From Candidatus Thorarchaeota archaeon (GTDB lineage: Archaea; Asgardarchaeota; Thorarchaeia; Thorarchaeales; Thorarchaeaceae), in NCBI GenBank assembly GCA_003662765.1, contig QMYR01000002.1, positions 1-43,515 on the forward strand: DNA of 43,515 nt, written 5' to 3'. The first letter of the stretch is position 1; every line of letters begins with the position of its first letter. The position numbers were made by a program, and so were the translations under genes. The notes beneath the pieces were generated by a model. It searched no databases. It was not told the origin of the DNA and saw nothing but the letters and a program-made list of their open reading frames with translations. Below, piece by piece: positions 1 through 7,672 of this stretch.

Positions 1-1
1 A

Positions 2-412
2 TTGACCGAACGACATAGGTTTGAACTGGAACTGGCAAGGTCGACATCAGACATCAGGACCACTCTTGCACTCATACGGACGATTGAGGCTGAGAAGCGT
101 ACCTACCTTGCAGAGCTCAGAACCGGGATTGGCGTGCTTACGGTACCTATGTCCCTAGTTACCATTCTCATTGCAACATCCAGATACTACGATGTGACTG
201 AGGTCTTACCGTTCGTGGTTGGCCTTGCGGTTGGTGTAGTTGTCCTTGTCATTGTGGGCGGCTACCTTGTCTTTCGCTCTCTCTCCCGCCTCCGCCTCAC
301 CGAGAACCTCAAGGAGATCGCCTGTACGACAGCCTCTGATACGCTCGTCATGCGGGAAACCTCGACGGAGAGATGGTCCGACCTGCAGGACGATAATGAT
401 GATGACACATAA
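2..412 (+). CDS. Two-helix membrane protein, 5' end probably cut off
   Basis: The reading frame is open to the window edge, so the TTG at position 2 may be internal and the protein longer than the 136 residues seen. The visible part has an N-terminal helical, charged stretch (residues 1-40, likely coiled coil) and two hydrophobic segments (about 41-60 and 69-92), then a charged C-terminal tail ending in Asp residues. I do not recognise a family. It would sit in the cytoplasmic membrane with both ends on the same side. The next gene on this strand is a tRNA with its own promoter. Confidence 0.5.
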   Translation: MTERHRFELELARSTSDIRTTLALIRTIEAEKRTYLAELRTGIGVLTVPMSLVTILIATSRYYDVTEVLPFVVGLAVGVVVLVIVGGYLVFRSLSRLRLTENLKEIACTTASDTLVMRETSTERWSDLQDDNDDDT

Positions 413-454
413 TCGAATGGCGATACGAAGGCCATGACCTGTACGGTCAGAAAG

Positions 455-461
455 CTTTATC
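455..461 (+). promoter_or_regulatory. TATA box for tRNA-Thr
   Basis: CTTTATC lies 29 nt before the first base of the tRNA, the spacing expected for an archaeal box A with transcription starting at or near the mature 5' end. Confidence 0.5.
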
Positions 462-489
462 TCCAGCTCGAACGAGAGGCCCCAGCGAT

Positions 490-567
490 GCCCCAGTAGC
501 TTAGCCCGGTCAGATCGCCTCCTTGGTAAGGAGGAGGCCGCGGGTTCAAATCCCGCCTGGGGCTCCA
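490..567 (+). tRNA. tRNA-Thr (anticodon GGT)
   Basis: A full cloverleaf is visible. The 7-bp acceptor stem is GCCCCAG/CTGGGGC, the anticodon stem CCTCC/GGAGG holds loop TTGGTAA, and the T arm is GCGGG-TTCAAAT-CCCGC. The anticodon is GGT. The discriminator is T, as in archaeal tRNA-Thr, and CCA is encoded. The D stem has one C-T mismatch. There is no intron. Confidence 0.95.
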
Positions 568-795
568 TCTCATTCTCAGACGGGCGTGAACAGCAGCTGA
601 GAACTTGGACATTCTCTCGCTGGAAGATTATAGGATCATAGATAGTCGGATTCGGGCTGTATGGATGAAACCTGAGCAACCACACTTGGCCATCTCTCAA
701 CATTCCCAGTGCTGTTGTTGGGCGGACACAGACCTCGTGCCCAATATCGCCCAACCTGCACTCAACAGTCATGAACTGTGCAAGATCTGTTGTGC
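568..795. other. Intergenic region with no recognisable gene
   Basis: About 230 bp separate tRNA-Thr from the 3' end of ftr. Short open frames exist on both strands but have no ribosome-binding site or family resemblance. I see no repeat or clear RNA structure. Confidence 0.5.
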
Positions 796-1689
796 TTAGA
801 ACAGTTCGTGGAGGGGAATTCTGTACTTGCCAAGTGTGCCGCCGAAGTTACCAGCGGTGATGCGCAGGATACCGGGATACTGGCAGACCGTTTCGATGGC
901 GGTGCGCATGGCAACGCGGACAGCGTCCTCAGAGAGGCCGTTGATGACAATCTCCATGACGAAGTTGCAGTCGCGGGGCACCTCGGTTTCGGGAACGAGT
1001 GTGCGAATTGTGGGACAGTAGCGCTCATTGGTGGAGGCCAAGAGCCCCTTATACTGTGAGGAGGGCTTGGAACCTGAGCCAACGAGGCCACCTGGGAACG
1101 GCGTGTAGGCACCCTCCACATGCTCAATAGCGGCCACAGCGGCCCGCCCGCTGGTCATGCCGACGGCCGAGTCGCGACAGAAGTAGATTATGTTGCCGCC
1201 AGCGACACCCTTCGTGCGCCCGAAGTTCTCCTGGATGACGAATGTACCGCTCATGCGCGGGACAAGCCAGAGTATTCGTCCGCCGATGGGGCCCTTCTTG
1301 ACTTGGAAGCCATCGCCGAACATGGCAATCTTCCTCCCGACAGGGTATGTTTCCTTGGGATTGGGAGTGTCATCGTATGCACAGGCTGTGGGGCTTGTGA
1401 GGACACACTGGCTTATCCGCGCGAGTAGCTGTTCTTCCAGTGCACTCTTCTTCGCGGTTGCAAATATCACCCTGGCACCGGGACGACCGTCCGGGGTTTC
1501 TTCCGGTGTGAGGACAGACTCGATGCCAGCCTCAGCAGGCGACATGATTATCGATGTGCCGAATCCCGTGGCCTCTTGAGCCGTGACGCGTGCCCACTCC
1601 TCGTCACAGGCCGTGATGATTGTCCGGTTCATGTGCATAGAGAAGGCCTCTGCGAATGTGTCGTCGATGGGCACGTCGTTGATTCGCAT
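796..1689 (-). CDS. ftr: Formylmethanofuran:tetrahydromethanopterin formyltransferase
   Basis: Ftr transfers the formyl group from formylmethanofuran to tetrahydromethanopterin, the second step of the archaeal methyl branch, in the cytoplasm. The 297-residue product matches the usual length. It opens with the family N-terminus (INDVPIDDTFAEAF) and carries the conserved EATGFGTSIIMSPAEAGIE and ETPDGRPG blocks near residues 40-70. I chose the ATG at 1689 because GGAGGAAT lies 6-7 nt upstream; a longer frame reaches 1740 but its extra residues do not match the family. The gene is divergent from fwdC and mch, with a ~110-bp shared control region. It appears intact. The identification is very secure. 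Confidence 0.96.
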   Translation of the reverse strand: MRINDVPIDDTFAEAFSMHMNRTIITACDEEWARVTAQEATGFGTSIIMSPAEAGIESVLTPEETPDGRPGARVIFATAKKSALEEQLLARISQCVLTSPTACAYDDTPNPKETYPVGRKIAMFGDGFQVKKGPIGGRILWLVPRMSGTFVIQENFGRTKGVAGGNIIYFCRDSAVGMTSGRAAVAAIEHVEGAYTPFPGGLVGSGSKPSSQYKGLLASTNERYCPTIRTLVPETEVPRDCNFVMEIVINGLSEDAVRVAMRTAIETVCQYPGILRITAGNFGGTLGKYRIPLHELF

Positions 1690-1799
1690 GTGGATTCCTC
1701 CGAACAGAGTGTGGAGGCTCCACCTTTTCATCGTTGTCATCAGAGGTCAGAGGCTTTATCAGACAATGGGGTGCCTCGTGGTGGCAAGAGGAGCATAAC

Positions 1800-2663
1800 A
1801 TGACCGTCCGCCTCATGTTGATGGAGAAACCTGACATCCCCATTGAGGCAGAGGTGATCAGACCTGATGCCTTTGCAGGCAGAACCATCACCGAGATAGA
1901 GCAGCTCCCAGTGTATCAGGGTAACAGGACATACCCTCTCTCCGAGTTCTTCGAGGTGAGAGGAAGGGCAGGGGCTCATCTCACAGACACCGCCATAGAG
2001 ATTGAAGGCGACTTGAGAAACGTGAAGATGATTGGCCGAGGGATGACGGGAGGGAGAATAGTTATCCATGGTGATGTAGGTATGTATCTTGGGGCAGAGA
2101 TGAGGGGTGGAAGAATCCGTGTGATGGGGTCTGTCGGTTCGTGGGCGGCCGCTGAGATGAGAGGTGGAAACATCCAGATTGAGGGCAATGCTGGCGACTA
2201 CCTTTGTGCAGGCCTGAGAGGAAGTATAGAAGGAATGAAAGGCGGGCGCGTATACGTGGCAGGGGATGCTGGTCGGGAGATGGCATCTCACATGCGCAAG
2301 GGCTTCATAGCCGTCCGAGGTGACGTGGGCGAACTTGCGGCAGCGAGAATGCAAGGTGGGACCATCATTGTCTGTGGAGAGATGGGGCCTCGTGCTGGAG
2401 TTGAGGCTGTGAGGGGAATGATGATAGTACTGGGCCGGCTGGGCTCTGTACTGCCAACGTTCAGATACAGCGGGACTGCTGAGCGGGAGTTCGTGGGATA
2501 CTATCTCCGCTACCTCACGTCGCGCAGGCCAGACTTCCTCGAGCTGCCGAATCCTTCCGCCAAGTGGATAAAGCTACAAGGCGACTTTGCAGAGGATCAT
2601 CCTTACGCTGAGATATACGCATGGGCCGAAGACAATGAGCACCTTGTCACAATGGAGGACTGA
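1800..2663 (+). CDS. fwdC: Formylmethanofuran dehydrogenase subunit C
   Basis: FwdC is the beta-helical subunit of the tungsten/molybdenum formylmethanofuran dehydrogenase, which reduces CO2 and loads the formyl group on methanofuran. The 287-residue product has the right-handed beta-helix repeats of the GltS C-terminal fold between residues ~60 and 220, seen as recurring G-x-x-G and 'MRGGxI' motifs. The start at ATG 1800 follows GAGGAG; an in-frame start at 1734 would add residues absent from the family. Its stop overlaps the mch start (TGATG), so the two are translationally coupled. No catalytic subunits (FwdA, FwdB, FwdD) lie in this window, so the rest of the complex must be encoded elsewhere. 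Confidence 0.92.
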   Translation: MTVRLMLMEKPDIPIEAEVIRPDAFAGRTITEIEQLPVYQGNRTYPLSEFFEVRGRAGAHLTDTAIEIEGDLRNVKMIGRGMTGGRIVIHGDVGMYLGAEMRGGRIRVMGSVGSWAAAEMRGGNIQIEGNAGDYLCAGLRGSIEGMKGGRVYVAGDAGREMASHMRKGFIAVRGDVGELAAARMQGGTIIVCGEMGPRAGVEAVRGMMIVLGRLGSVLPTFRYSGTAEREFVGYYLRYLTSRRPDFLELPNPSAKWIKLQGDFAEDHPYAEIYAWAEDNEHLVTMED

Positions 2664-3631
2664 TGATGGACAGCATCAGCGTCAACAGGCAGGCCATGGG
2701 AATCGTGGAGGACATCATCGACAGGAGCGAGCGTCTGGGCTGTGTCGTTAGAGAGCTTGCCAACGGAACAACCATCATTGACGCTGGCGTAGAGTGCGAG
2801 GGATCAATGGAGCTGGGTCGGTTGGTTGGGGAGGTCTGTCTTGGCGGACTTGGCGTGGTCAGACTGACAGAGATGCATGTCGAGGATCTAACATTGCCAG
2901 CAGTGGTCGTGAGCACCCGTAATCCGGCAATCGCGACGCTTGGATCGCAATATGCAGGCTGGTCACTCAAGGTCGACGACTTCTCTGCAATGGCTTCGGG
3001 CCCCGCAAGAGCACTGGCCCGCGTGGAGAGCAGGTTGTTTGAAGAGCTTGATTACGAGGACACGTACGAGAGGGGGGTGATTGTCTTGGAAACGTCAATG
3101 ATACCATCTGAAGCCGTCACAGGGACAATAGCAGAGAAGTGCGGAATCTCAGCTTCAGACCTCTATTGTGTTGTTGTCCCTACTGCAAGTATCGCAGGGT
3201 CAGTTCAAATCGCATCGCGAATCGTTGAGGTAGCAGTCCACAAGCTTCACGTCTTGGGATTCTCACCGTCCAAGATACGAAGTGGGCAGGGAGTGGCACC
3301 GGTGGCACCGGTGGCGAAGAATGACATGCGGGCAATGGGTGTGACGAACGACTGCATTCTGTACGGAGGAAGGGTTGTGCTCTCAGTTCTGCCCGACGAA
3401 ACCGACAATTTGGCAGAGCTCGTGAAGAAGTGTCCGGCATCCGCATCAGAACAGTACGGATTGCCCTTCTATGACCTGTTCAAGTTGAAAGGATTCGACT
3501 TCTACAAGGTGGACCCATTGTTGTTCAGTCCGGCGGAGATCACACTGGTAAACATCACATCTCAAGCGGGCCATAAAGCAGGAGCACTCAACGTGGAAGT
3601 ATTGAAACACTCGCTGGAGTCGTGCAGCTAA
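2663..3631 (+). CDS. mch: Methenyltetrahydromethanopterin cyclohydrolase
   Basis: Mch interconverts formyl- and methenyl-tetrahydromethanopterin, the step after Ftr in the methyl branch. The 322-residue protein is full length. It starts with the family pattern SVNRQAMGIVEDII and has the conserved glycine-rich stretch near residues 55-70 (GEVCLGGLGVV) and a C-terminal VNITSQ region. The start overlaps the fwdC stop; two in-frame ATGs (2663 and 2666) are adjacent. With ftr across the divergent promoter, three consecutive-pathway enzymes are encoded together. The pathway may run in either direction; sequence alone does not settle CO2 fixation versus C1 oxidation. Confidence 0.96.
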   Translation: MMDSISVNRQAMGIVEDIIDRSERLGCVVRELANGTTIIDAGVECEGSMELGRLVGEVCLGGLGVVRLTEMHVEDLTLPAVVVSTRNPAIATLGSQYAGWSLKVDDFSAMASGPARALARVESRLFEELDYEDTYERGVIVLETSMIPSEAVTGTIAEKCGISASDLYCVVVPTASIAGSVQIASRIVEVAVHKLHVLGFSPSKIRSGQGVAPVAPVAKNDMRAMGVTNDCILYGGRVVLSVLPDETDNLAELVKKCPASASEQYGLPFYDLFKLKGFDFYKVDPLLFSPAEITLVNITSQAGHKAGALNVEVLKHSLESCS

Positions 3632-3674
3632 TAATCTCGAAGATACATGAAGAGAGCATCCAGGAGGTTCAAGG

Positions 3675-3953
3675 ATGACTGTGAGAGTCAAGTTCAGAGG
3701 GCCACTCGCCATTAGTATGGAACAACCAATCATCGAGGTGGATGCAGAGGGCGAAATGAGGCTGGGAGGGGTCCTCTTGCGAGCCATTGAGTCGCATCAG
3801 CAGGTGAGAGAGCACTGGTCGAATCCCGGGGACATCGAACGTGAGGCCTTAGTACTTGTGAATGGTATTGATAGTGCACTTCTGGGAGGACTTGATGCTA
3901 CCGTCCGAGATGGTGATACGGTAGAAATACTCCCACTCGTGCACGGAGGCTAG
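3675..3953 (+). CDS. MoaD/ThiS-like ubiquitin-fold sulfur carrier
   Basis: This 92-residue protein ends in Gly-Gly (LPLVHGG) after 'VRDGDTVEILP', the hallmark of MoaD/ThiS/SAMP beta-grasp proteins, whose C-terminal glycine is adenylated and thiocarboxylated. AGGAGG stands 9 nt before the ATG. It follows mch by 43 bp in the same direction and is probably in the fwdC-mch transcript. Its stop shares CTAG with the convergent oxidoreductase gamma gene. Two roles are plausible: sulfur donor for the tungsto/molybdopterin cofactor that formylmethanofuran dehydrogenase needs, or for tRNA thiolation by NcsA (encoded at 32 kb). No E1-like activating enzyme is nearby. The fold is well supported; the target is inference. 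Confidence 0.8.
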   Translation: MTVRVKFRGPLAISMEQPIIEVDAEGEMRLGGVLLRAIESHQQVREHWSNPGDIEREALVLVNGIDSALLGGLDATVRDGDTVEILPLVHGG

Positions 3954-4474
3954 ACCAACCTTGCACCTGCGTGCAGACCCCGAGTATTCATCTCAATGGT
4001 CTTCTCAGGAACAAGGTCACGCAGCGCGGCTTCAAGTGCATCCAGTGTGATTATTCCAGACTTCTTAGCAAGTGCACCAAGCATGATCATGTTGGAAGTC
4101 ATTCGTGCACCTAGTTCATCGGCGGTACGCATGGCGGGGACAGAAATAACTTCGAAGTTACCTGGAACATCGCTCTGGACGAGGTCTGGGTCTATGATTA
4201 TCACGCTGCCGTCCTTCGCACCGGAGAGGTACATGTCGAGCGCCTTCTGTGACATGAAGATACTATAGTCAGCCTTGATGACCTTCGGGTAGCGGATGGT
4301 TTCATCGCTGATTATCACCTCGCTCTTGGCTGCTGTGCCACGTGCCTCCGAGCCATAACTCTGCGTTTGCACTGCATCCATGCCGCCATACACCACTGCA
4401 GCGTGACCTAGTACCACGCCTGCAAGCACGACACCCATCCCTCCTGTTCCTGCGATTCTAACCTCTGTTCGCAT
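3950..4474 (-). CDS. korC: 2-oxoacid:ferredoxin oxidoreductase, gamma subunit
   Basis: The gamma subunit is part of the oxidoreductases that convert 2-oxoacids and CoA to acyl-CoA while reducing ferredoxin. The 174-residue product opens with the family signature 'VRIAGTGGMGVVLAG' (residues 5-19) and has the conserved 'TQSYGSEARGTAAKSEVIIS' region. ATG 4474 is preceded by GAGGTGA; a longer upstream frame overlaps the beta gene and lacks similarity. It lies 10 bp after the beta subunit and is clearly co-transcribed. The closest named type is 2-oxoglutarate or a general 2-oxoacid enzyme; substrate cannot be fixed by eye. Confidence 0.88.
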   Translation of the reverse strand: MRTEVRIAGTGGMGVVLAGVVLGHAAVVYGGMDAVQTQSYGSEARGTAAKSEVIISDETIRYPKVIKADYSIFMSQKALDMYLSGAKDGSVIIIDPDLVQSDVPGNFEVISVPAMRTADELGARMTSNMIMLGALAKKSGIITLDALEAALRDLVPEKTIEMNTRGLHAGARLV

Positions 4475-4484
4475 CGATGTCACC

Positions 4485-5309
4485 TCATCTCGGGAGCCGA
4501 CCCAGTGCCTCCAACAGGCTTGGGTCCTCACGGTCAGCAAACTCCCCCAGATCTTGGCCAAGTTTTGTCGGGACCGCCTGTTCGACTGTGGCACCTCTCT
4601 TGCGCACGGGCAGTTTCTTGAACCATTTCAGCATCTCAGGTGCAGATCCGGCACCAGTCCGCCGACCGTAGGCAGTGGGGCACTGGCTCAGTATCTCCAC
4701 GAATGAGAAGCCCTTGCGTTGAAGTGCCTTCTTGATTGCTCGTGATGCTTGGATAGGATGTGCCGTGGTCCAGCGTGCAACATAGTTAGCACCCGCGGCA
4801 GCCACAAGTCTTGCGAGATCGAACGGCCTCTCGGGATTGCCGTACGGTGATGTGGTGGTTCTATCACCGGTGAAGGTCGTGGGAGCCACCTGCCCGCCAG
4901 TCATCCCGTAGATGAAGTTTGTAGAACAGATTACCGTCATGTCCACATTCCTGCGGGCCGCATGAATCAGATGGTTCCCGCCAATCGCTGCAAGGTCGCC
5001 ATCACCACTTATCACAACGACTTCAAGCTCGGGTCGCGCGAGCTTCAGGCCCGTGGCAAACGCGATTGCCCGGCCATGAGTTGTGTGAAGTGTGTCAGCC
5101 TTGAAATGAGGGGAGGGAATCCACGCGCCACAGCCAATGCCTGAAACAAACGCGAAGCCGCTGAGATCCTTGTGACCAAGATCGCGAACTGCCTTTAGGA
5201 ATGCATTAGTGATAATGCCATTGCCGCAACCGGGACAAAACGGAGTGGGAAGGGCCTCCTCACGTAGATAATGTCTGGAGAAGTGAACGTCGGTGTCTAT
5301 CAAGGGCAC
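4485..5309 (-). CDS. korB: 2-oxoacid:ferredoxin oxidoreductase, beta subunit (TPP-binding)
   Basis: The beta subunit binds thiamine pyrophosphate. The 274-residue protein shows FCPGCGNGII (residues ~24-33), the TPP/Mg motif GDGDLAAIGGNH (~101-112) and the 'NFIYGMTGGQVAPTT' block, all typical of KorB. It starts at GTG 5309 with GAGGTG five nt upstream. A TATA-like CTTTAAGATG is present on this strand at 5380-5371. Only beta and gamma are present here; alpha and the ferredoxin-like delta are missing from the window and must lie elsewhere if the enzyme is complete. Confidence 0.9.
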   Translation of the reverse strand: MPLIDTDVHFSRHYLREEALPTPFCPGCGNGIITNAFLKAVRDLGHKDLSGFAFVSGIGCGAWIPSPHFKADTLHTTHGRAIAFATGLKLARPELEVVVISGDGDLAAIGGNHLIHAARRNVDMTVICSTNFIYGMTGGQVAPTTFTGDRTTTSPYGNPERPFDLARLVAAAGANYVARWTTAHPIQASRAIKKALQRKGFSFVEILSQCPTAYGRRTGAGSAPEMLKWFKKLPVRKRGATVEQAVPTKLGQDLGEFADREDPSLLEALGRLPR

Positions 5310-5433
5310 ACCTCACTGTGTCGGCCTGCACGCAGTATGGAGTGTGTTATTAACTGTTCTCAGGCGGCAACATCTTAAAGTGCAAGTTCAATTCATCAGA
5401 ATGAGGACAGCACGCACAAGCTGCATGGCTATC

Positions 5434-5441
5434 CTTTTAAG
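5434..5441 (+). promoter_or_regulatory. TATA-like box for the Lsm gene
   Basis: CTTTTAAG occurs about 55 bp before the Lsm start codon, leaving a leader of about 30 nt. Confidence 0.35.
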
Positions 5442-5493
5442 ACTGCCAACGGCGGGCGTGCCGCAGTCACAGTTATCTTAGTGGTGAATATGG

Positions 5494-5925
5494 ATGTCGG
5501 AAGTCGCAGCAACAAGAGCGTTCAATAGAGAGATTGCATCCGTGATTGGTGCCACCGTTAGTGTCGTGACCAACACGGGAAAGAGCTATACTGGTACGTT
5601 GAAGGGTGTAGATCAGAACACCCTGACTGTGGTCCTTGCAGATGTGACCACCGACGATGATACCCGGATTCCTCGTATCTTCATCTACGGCAGCAGCATC
5701 GTTTCATTCTCGGTGACCGAGAAGGAGATCAGTCTGGAGGGCCTTGCAAAAGAGCTTGAGAAGGTCTTCCCGCCGGGTGGGGTCAGATACTTCCCCGATA
5801 CGGGAGTAATAGTTGTCATGAATAAGATTCGCGTGACCCCAGAGGGTGTAGATGGCTCGGGACCTCTATACGAGCGTGTCGCTGCCATCGCGAGAGAATG
5901 GATGGAGCAGCACGGACTCGAGTGA
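5494..5925 (+). CDS. Sm-like archaeal protein with C-terminal extension (SmAP3-like)
   Basis: The first ~75 residues form an Lsm domain: Sm1 strand pattern 'IGATVSVVTNTGKSYTGTLKGVDQNTLTVVLADV' and a Sm2-like 'RIFIYGSSIVSFSV'. The remaining ~65 residues form a second alpha/beta domain ending in a helix. This two-domain arrangement and the 143-residue length resemble the SmAP3 class, which forms multimeric rings and may bind RNA. The ATG at 5494 follows GGTGA. The gene is a single unit between divergent kor genes and convergent ftsZ. The Lsm fold is confident; the role of the tail is unknown. Confidence 0.82.
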   Translation: MSEVAATRAFNREIASVIGATVSVVTNTGKSYTGTLKGVDQNTLTVVLADVTTDDDTRIPRIFIYGSSIVSFSVTEKEISLEGLAKELEKVFPPGGVRYFPDTGVIVVMNKIRVTPEGVDGSGPLYERVAAIAREWMEQHGLE

Positions 5926-6044
5926 CATGGATACGAGTGATTGAGCACACCTGAGTTCTAGAAGGACAGTCGATAGTAGGCGTGTTGCTGCGACAACCCA
6001 ACTGCACAATGGCTGACGAGTACGCACACCTTCTAGCTAAGCGT

Positions 6045-7331
6045 TCACTCTATCAGACGCCGGATGCCTAGCTCGTCCAAGCTACGCTTCGGAGAATCCT
6101 CTCTAGCTCCTGATGTCGAGGGACGAGGGGCACGTGGTATCGGAAGAAGCCTGTCCTCCCACGAACGGCGAGAACTCATTGGAAACTTTCCAATGCTCCG
6201 CAGATCTGCACGAATCTTCCGCGGGTCGAGCGCGCCCGCGGAACTACTTGTACCGGTCAATAGGCCAAGCTCACTCAATCTCCTACGACCAGGGGTAACA
6301 GATGCCTTCTTGTCATCCTTCGATCGCGGCAAGAGCTGAGGGCTCTTCACCCCGGTCAGAATCAGCATTACACGAAGAACGCCACTCAGCCGCGGGTCCA
6401 CCCGTGCCCCCCATATCACTTGAGCGTCGGAACTCATCTTCTCGGAAACAAGCTCACCGACGCGATTCGCCTCCGCAAGGGACATGTCGGGGCCGCCTGT
6501 GATATGGATTAGTGCGCCAGTGGCTCCTGCCCATTCCACCTCAAGCAGAGGGCTCTCAAGAGCATTTCTTATTGCCTCTTCTGCACGGTTCTCGCCCGAG
6601 GCCTCACCCACGCCTACAAGAGCGACACCACCGTTACAAATGATTGATCGTACATCAGCATAATCGAGATTGATCAGGCTAGGGAGGGTGATTGTTTCGG
6701 TGATGCCCTTGACCATTCCCGCGAGTACCTCATCAGCGATTCCGAAGGCCTCCTCGAGTGGAAGGTCTGGGACAAGTTCCATTAGCTTCTGATTGTCAAT
6801 TACCACGACCGTGTCAGCATACTCCTGCAGTTTCGCAAGACCAGCCTTCGCCTTGTCAATGCGTGTACGTTCAAGATTGAAGGGCATTGTCACTACGCCC
6901 ACGACTATGGCATCATTCTTCTTGGCAATCTCGGCGACGATTGGCGCGCTTCCCGTGCCAGTGCCACCACCCATTCCACATGCAATGAACACAAGGTCAG
7001 CATCTCTGATCATCTCTGCAATCTGCTGGGCGGACTCCTCAGCAGCGGCTTGACCAACATGCGGGTACCCACCAGCACCAAGACCTCGTGTTATCCGCTC
7101 ACCAATCAGGAGTTTTCTGTGGGCAGGTGTGACAGCAAGATGCTGACGATCAGTATTGATTGCGATACACTCCGCACCTTGAACGCCTATAGTCATGAGC
7201 CTGCGAATCGTGTTGTTTCCGCCGCCACCGCAGCCCACGACAACTATCCTTGCCTGCCCAACATCTCGTGTTGTCGTCGATGAACGTTCAAGTCTGCTGT
7301 GTTCTCTGGCTGACTCTATGAAAGACCTCAT
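6045..7331 (-). CDS. ftsZ: Cell division GTPase FtsZ
   Basis: FtsZ polymerises with GTP at the division site. The 428-residue protein has the nucleotide-binding core: VVGCGGGGNNTIRRL (residues 31-45), NTD (59-61), the tubulin signature GGGTGTG (121-127), and the T7 loop NLDYADV (221-227) with both catalytic acidic residues. A low-complexity linker (~345-410) precedes a C-terminal motif 'SLDELGIRRLIE', the likely site for partner binding. The start overlaps the stop of the upstream ribbon-helix-helix gene (ATGA), implying coupled translation. The cdrS-ftsZ pairing recalls the haloarchaeal cdrS-ftsZ2 operon; whether this is an FtsZ1 or FtsZ2 type would need a tree. Confidence 0.97.
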   Translation of the reverse strand: MRSFIESAREHSRLERSSTTTRDVGQARIVVVGCGGGGNNTIRRLMTIGVQGAECIAINTDRQHLAVTPAHRKLLIGERITRGLGAGGYPHVGQAAAEESAQQIAEMIRDADLVFIACGMGGGTGTGSAPIVAEIAKKNDAIVVGVVTMPFNLERTRIDKAKAGLAKLQEYADTVVVIDNQKLMELVPDLPLEEAFGIADEVLAGMVKGITETITLPSLINLDYADVRSIICNGGVALVGVGEASGENRAEEAIRNALESPLLEVEWAGATGALIHITGGPDMSLAEANRVGELVSEKMSSDAQVIWGARVDPRLSGVLRVMLILTGVKSPQLLPRSKDDKKASVTPGRRRLSELGLLTGTSSSAGALDPRKIRADLRSIGKFPMSSRRSWEDRLLPIPRAPRPSTSGAREDSPKRSLDELGIRRLIE

Positions 7332-7513
7332 GGTGCTTTGCCCTCACCAATCTTCACCGTTTCAAGTCCGCTGCGCTCCCAGAGCTCCCTCTTGAGAAGA
7401 TCGCGAATGGCAATCCTAATCGTTTCCGAGCGGTTCGGGTAGTGCCCTTCACGCACGAGACGCTCGATGTCGTCCACTATCTTCTCAGGCAGATGTACAG
7501 CAATCAGACGCAT
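7328..7513 (-). CDS. cdrS: Ribbon-helix-helix regulator, CdrS-like
   Basis: This is a 61-residue ribbon-helix-helix protein. The strand MRLIAVHLPEKIVDDIERLV is followed by 'GHYPNRSETIRIAIRDLLKREL', the classic turn and second helix. ATG 7513 has GAGGAC just upstream; a longer frame to 7549 adds unrelated residues. It overlaps the ftsZ start by 4 bp. In Haloferax and Halobacterium, a protein of the same size and fold (CdrS) lies next to ftsZ2 and controls division genes, so a similar regulatory role, including autoregulation of this operon, is likely but inferred. Confidence 0.85.
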   Translation of the reverse strand: MRLIAVHLPEKIVDDIERLVREGHYPNRSETIRIAIRDLLKRELWERSGLETVKIGEGKAP

Positions 7514-7638
7514 TGGAAGTCCTCGAACAGAACTTATCCGATGCACCATTTGGACGTGTGTAATACCACCGTGCTGTGATTCCAGACAGATGTGTTGAGG
7601 GATGTGGCGTAACTAGAGCAGGGAAAAGAGAGAGGAGG

Positions 7639-7658
7639 AAGAGAACGAAAGTTCTCTT
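7639..7658 (-). terminator. Hairpin plus pyrimidine tract after rpl2
   Basis: A perfect 8-bp inverted repeat AAGAGAAC/GTTCTCTT with a 4-nt loop begins 14 nt past the rpl2 stop. On the minus strand it is followed by a C/T-rich tract ending in TTTT. This is a credible 3' end for the ribosomal operon, separating it from cdrS-ftsZ. Confidence 0.55.
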
Positions 7659-7672
7659 CTTGATTACTTTGC

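Noticed and set aside
206-772. Open frame on the minus strand across the tRNA-Thr gene
   Set aside because: It overlaps both the membrane protein gene and a clear tRNA, has no ribosome-binding site and no family pattern.
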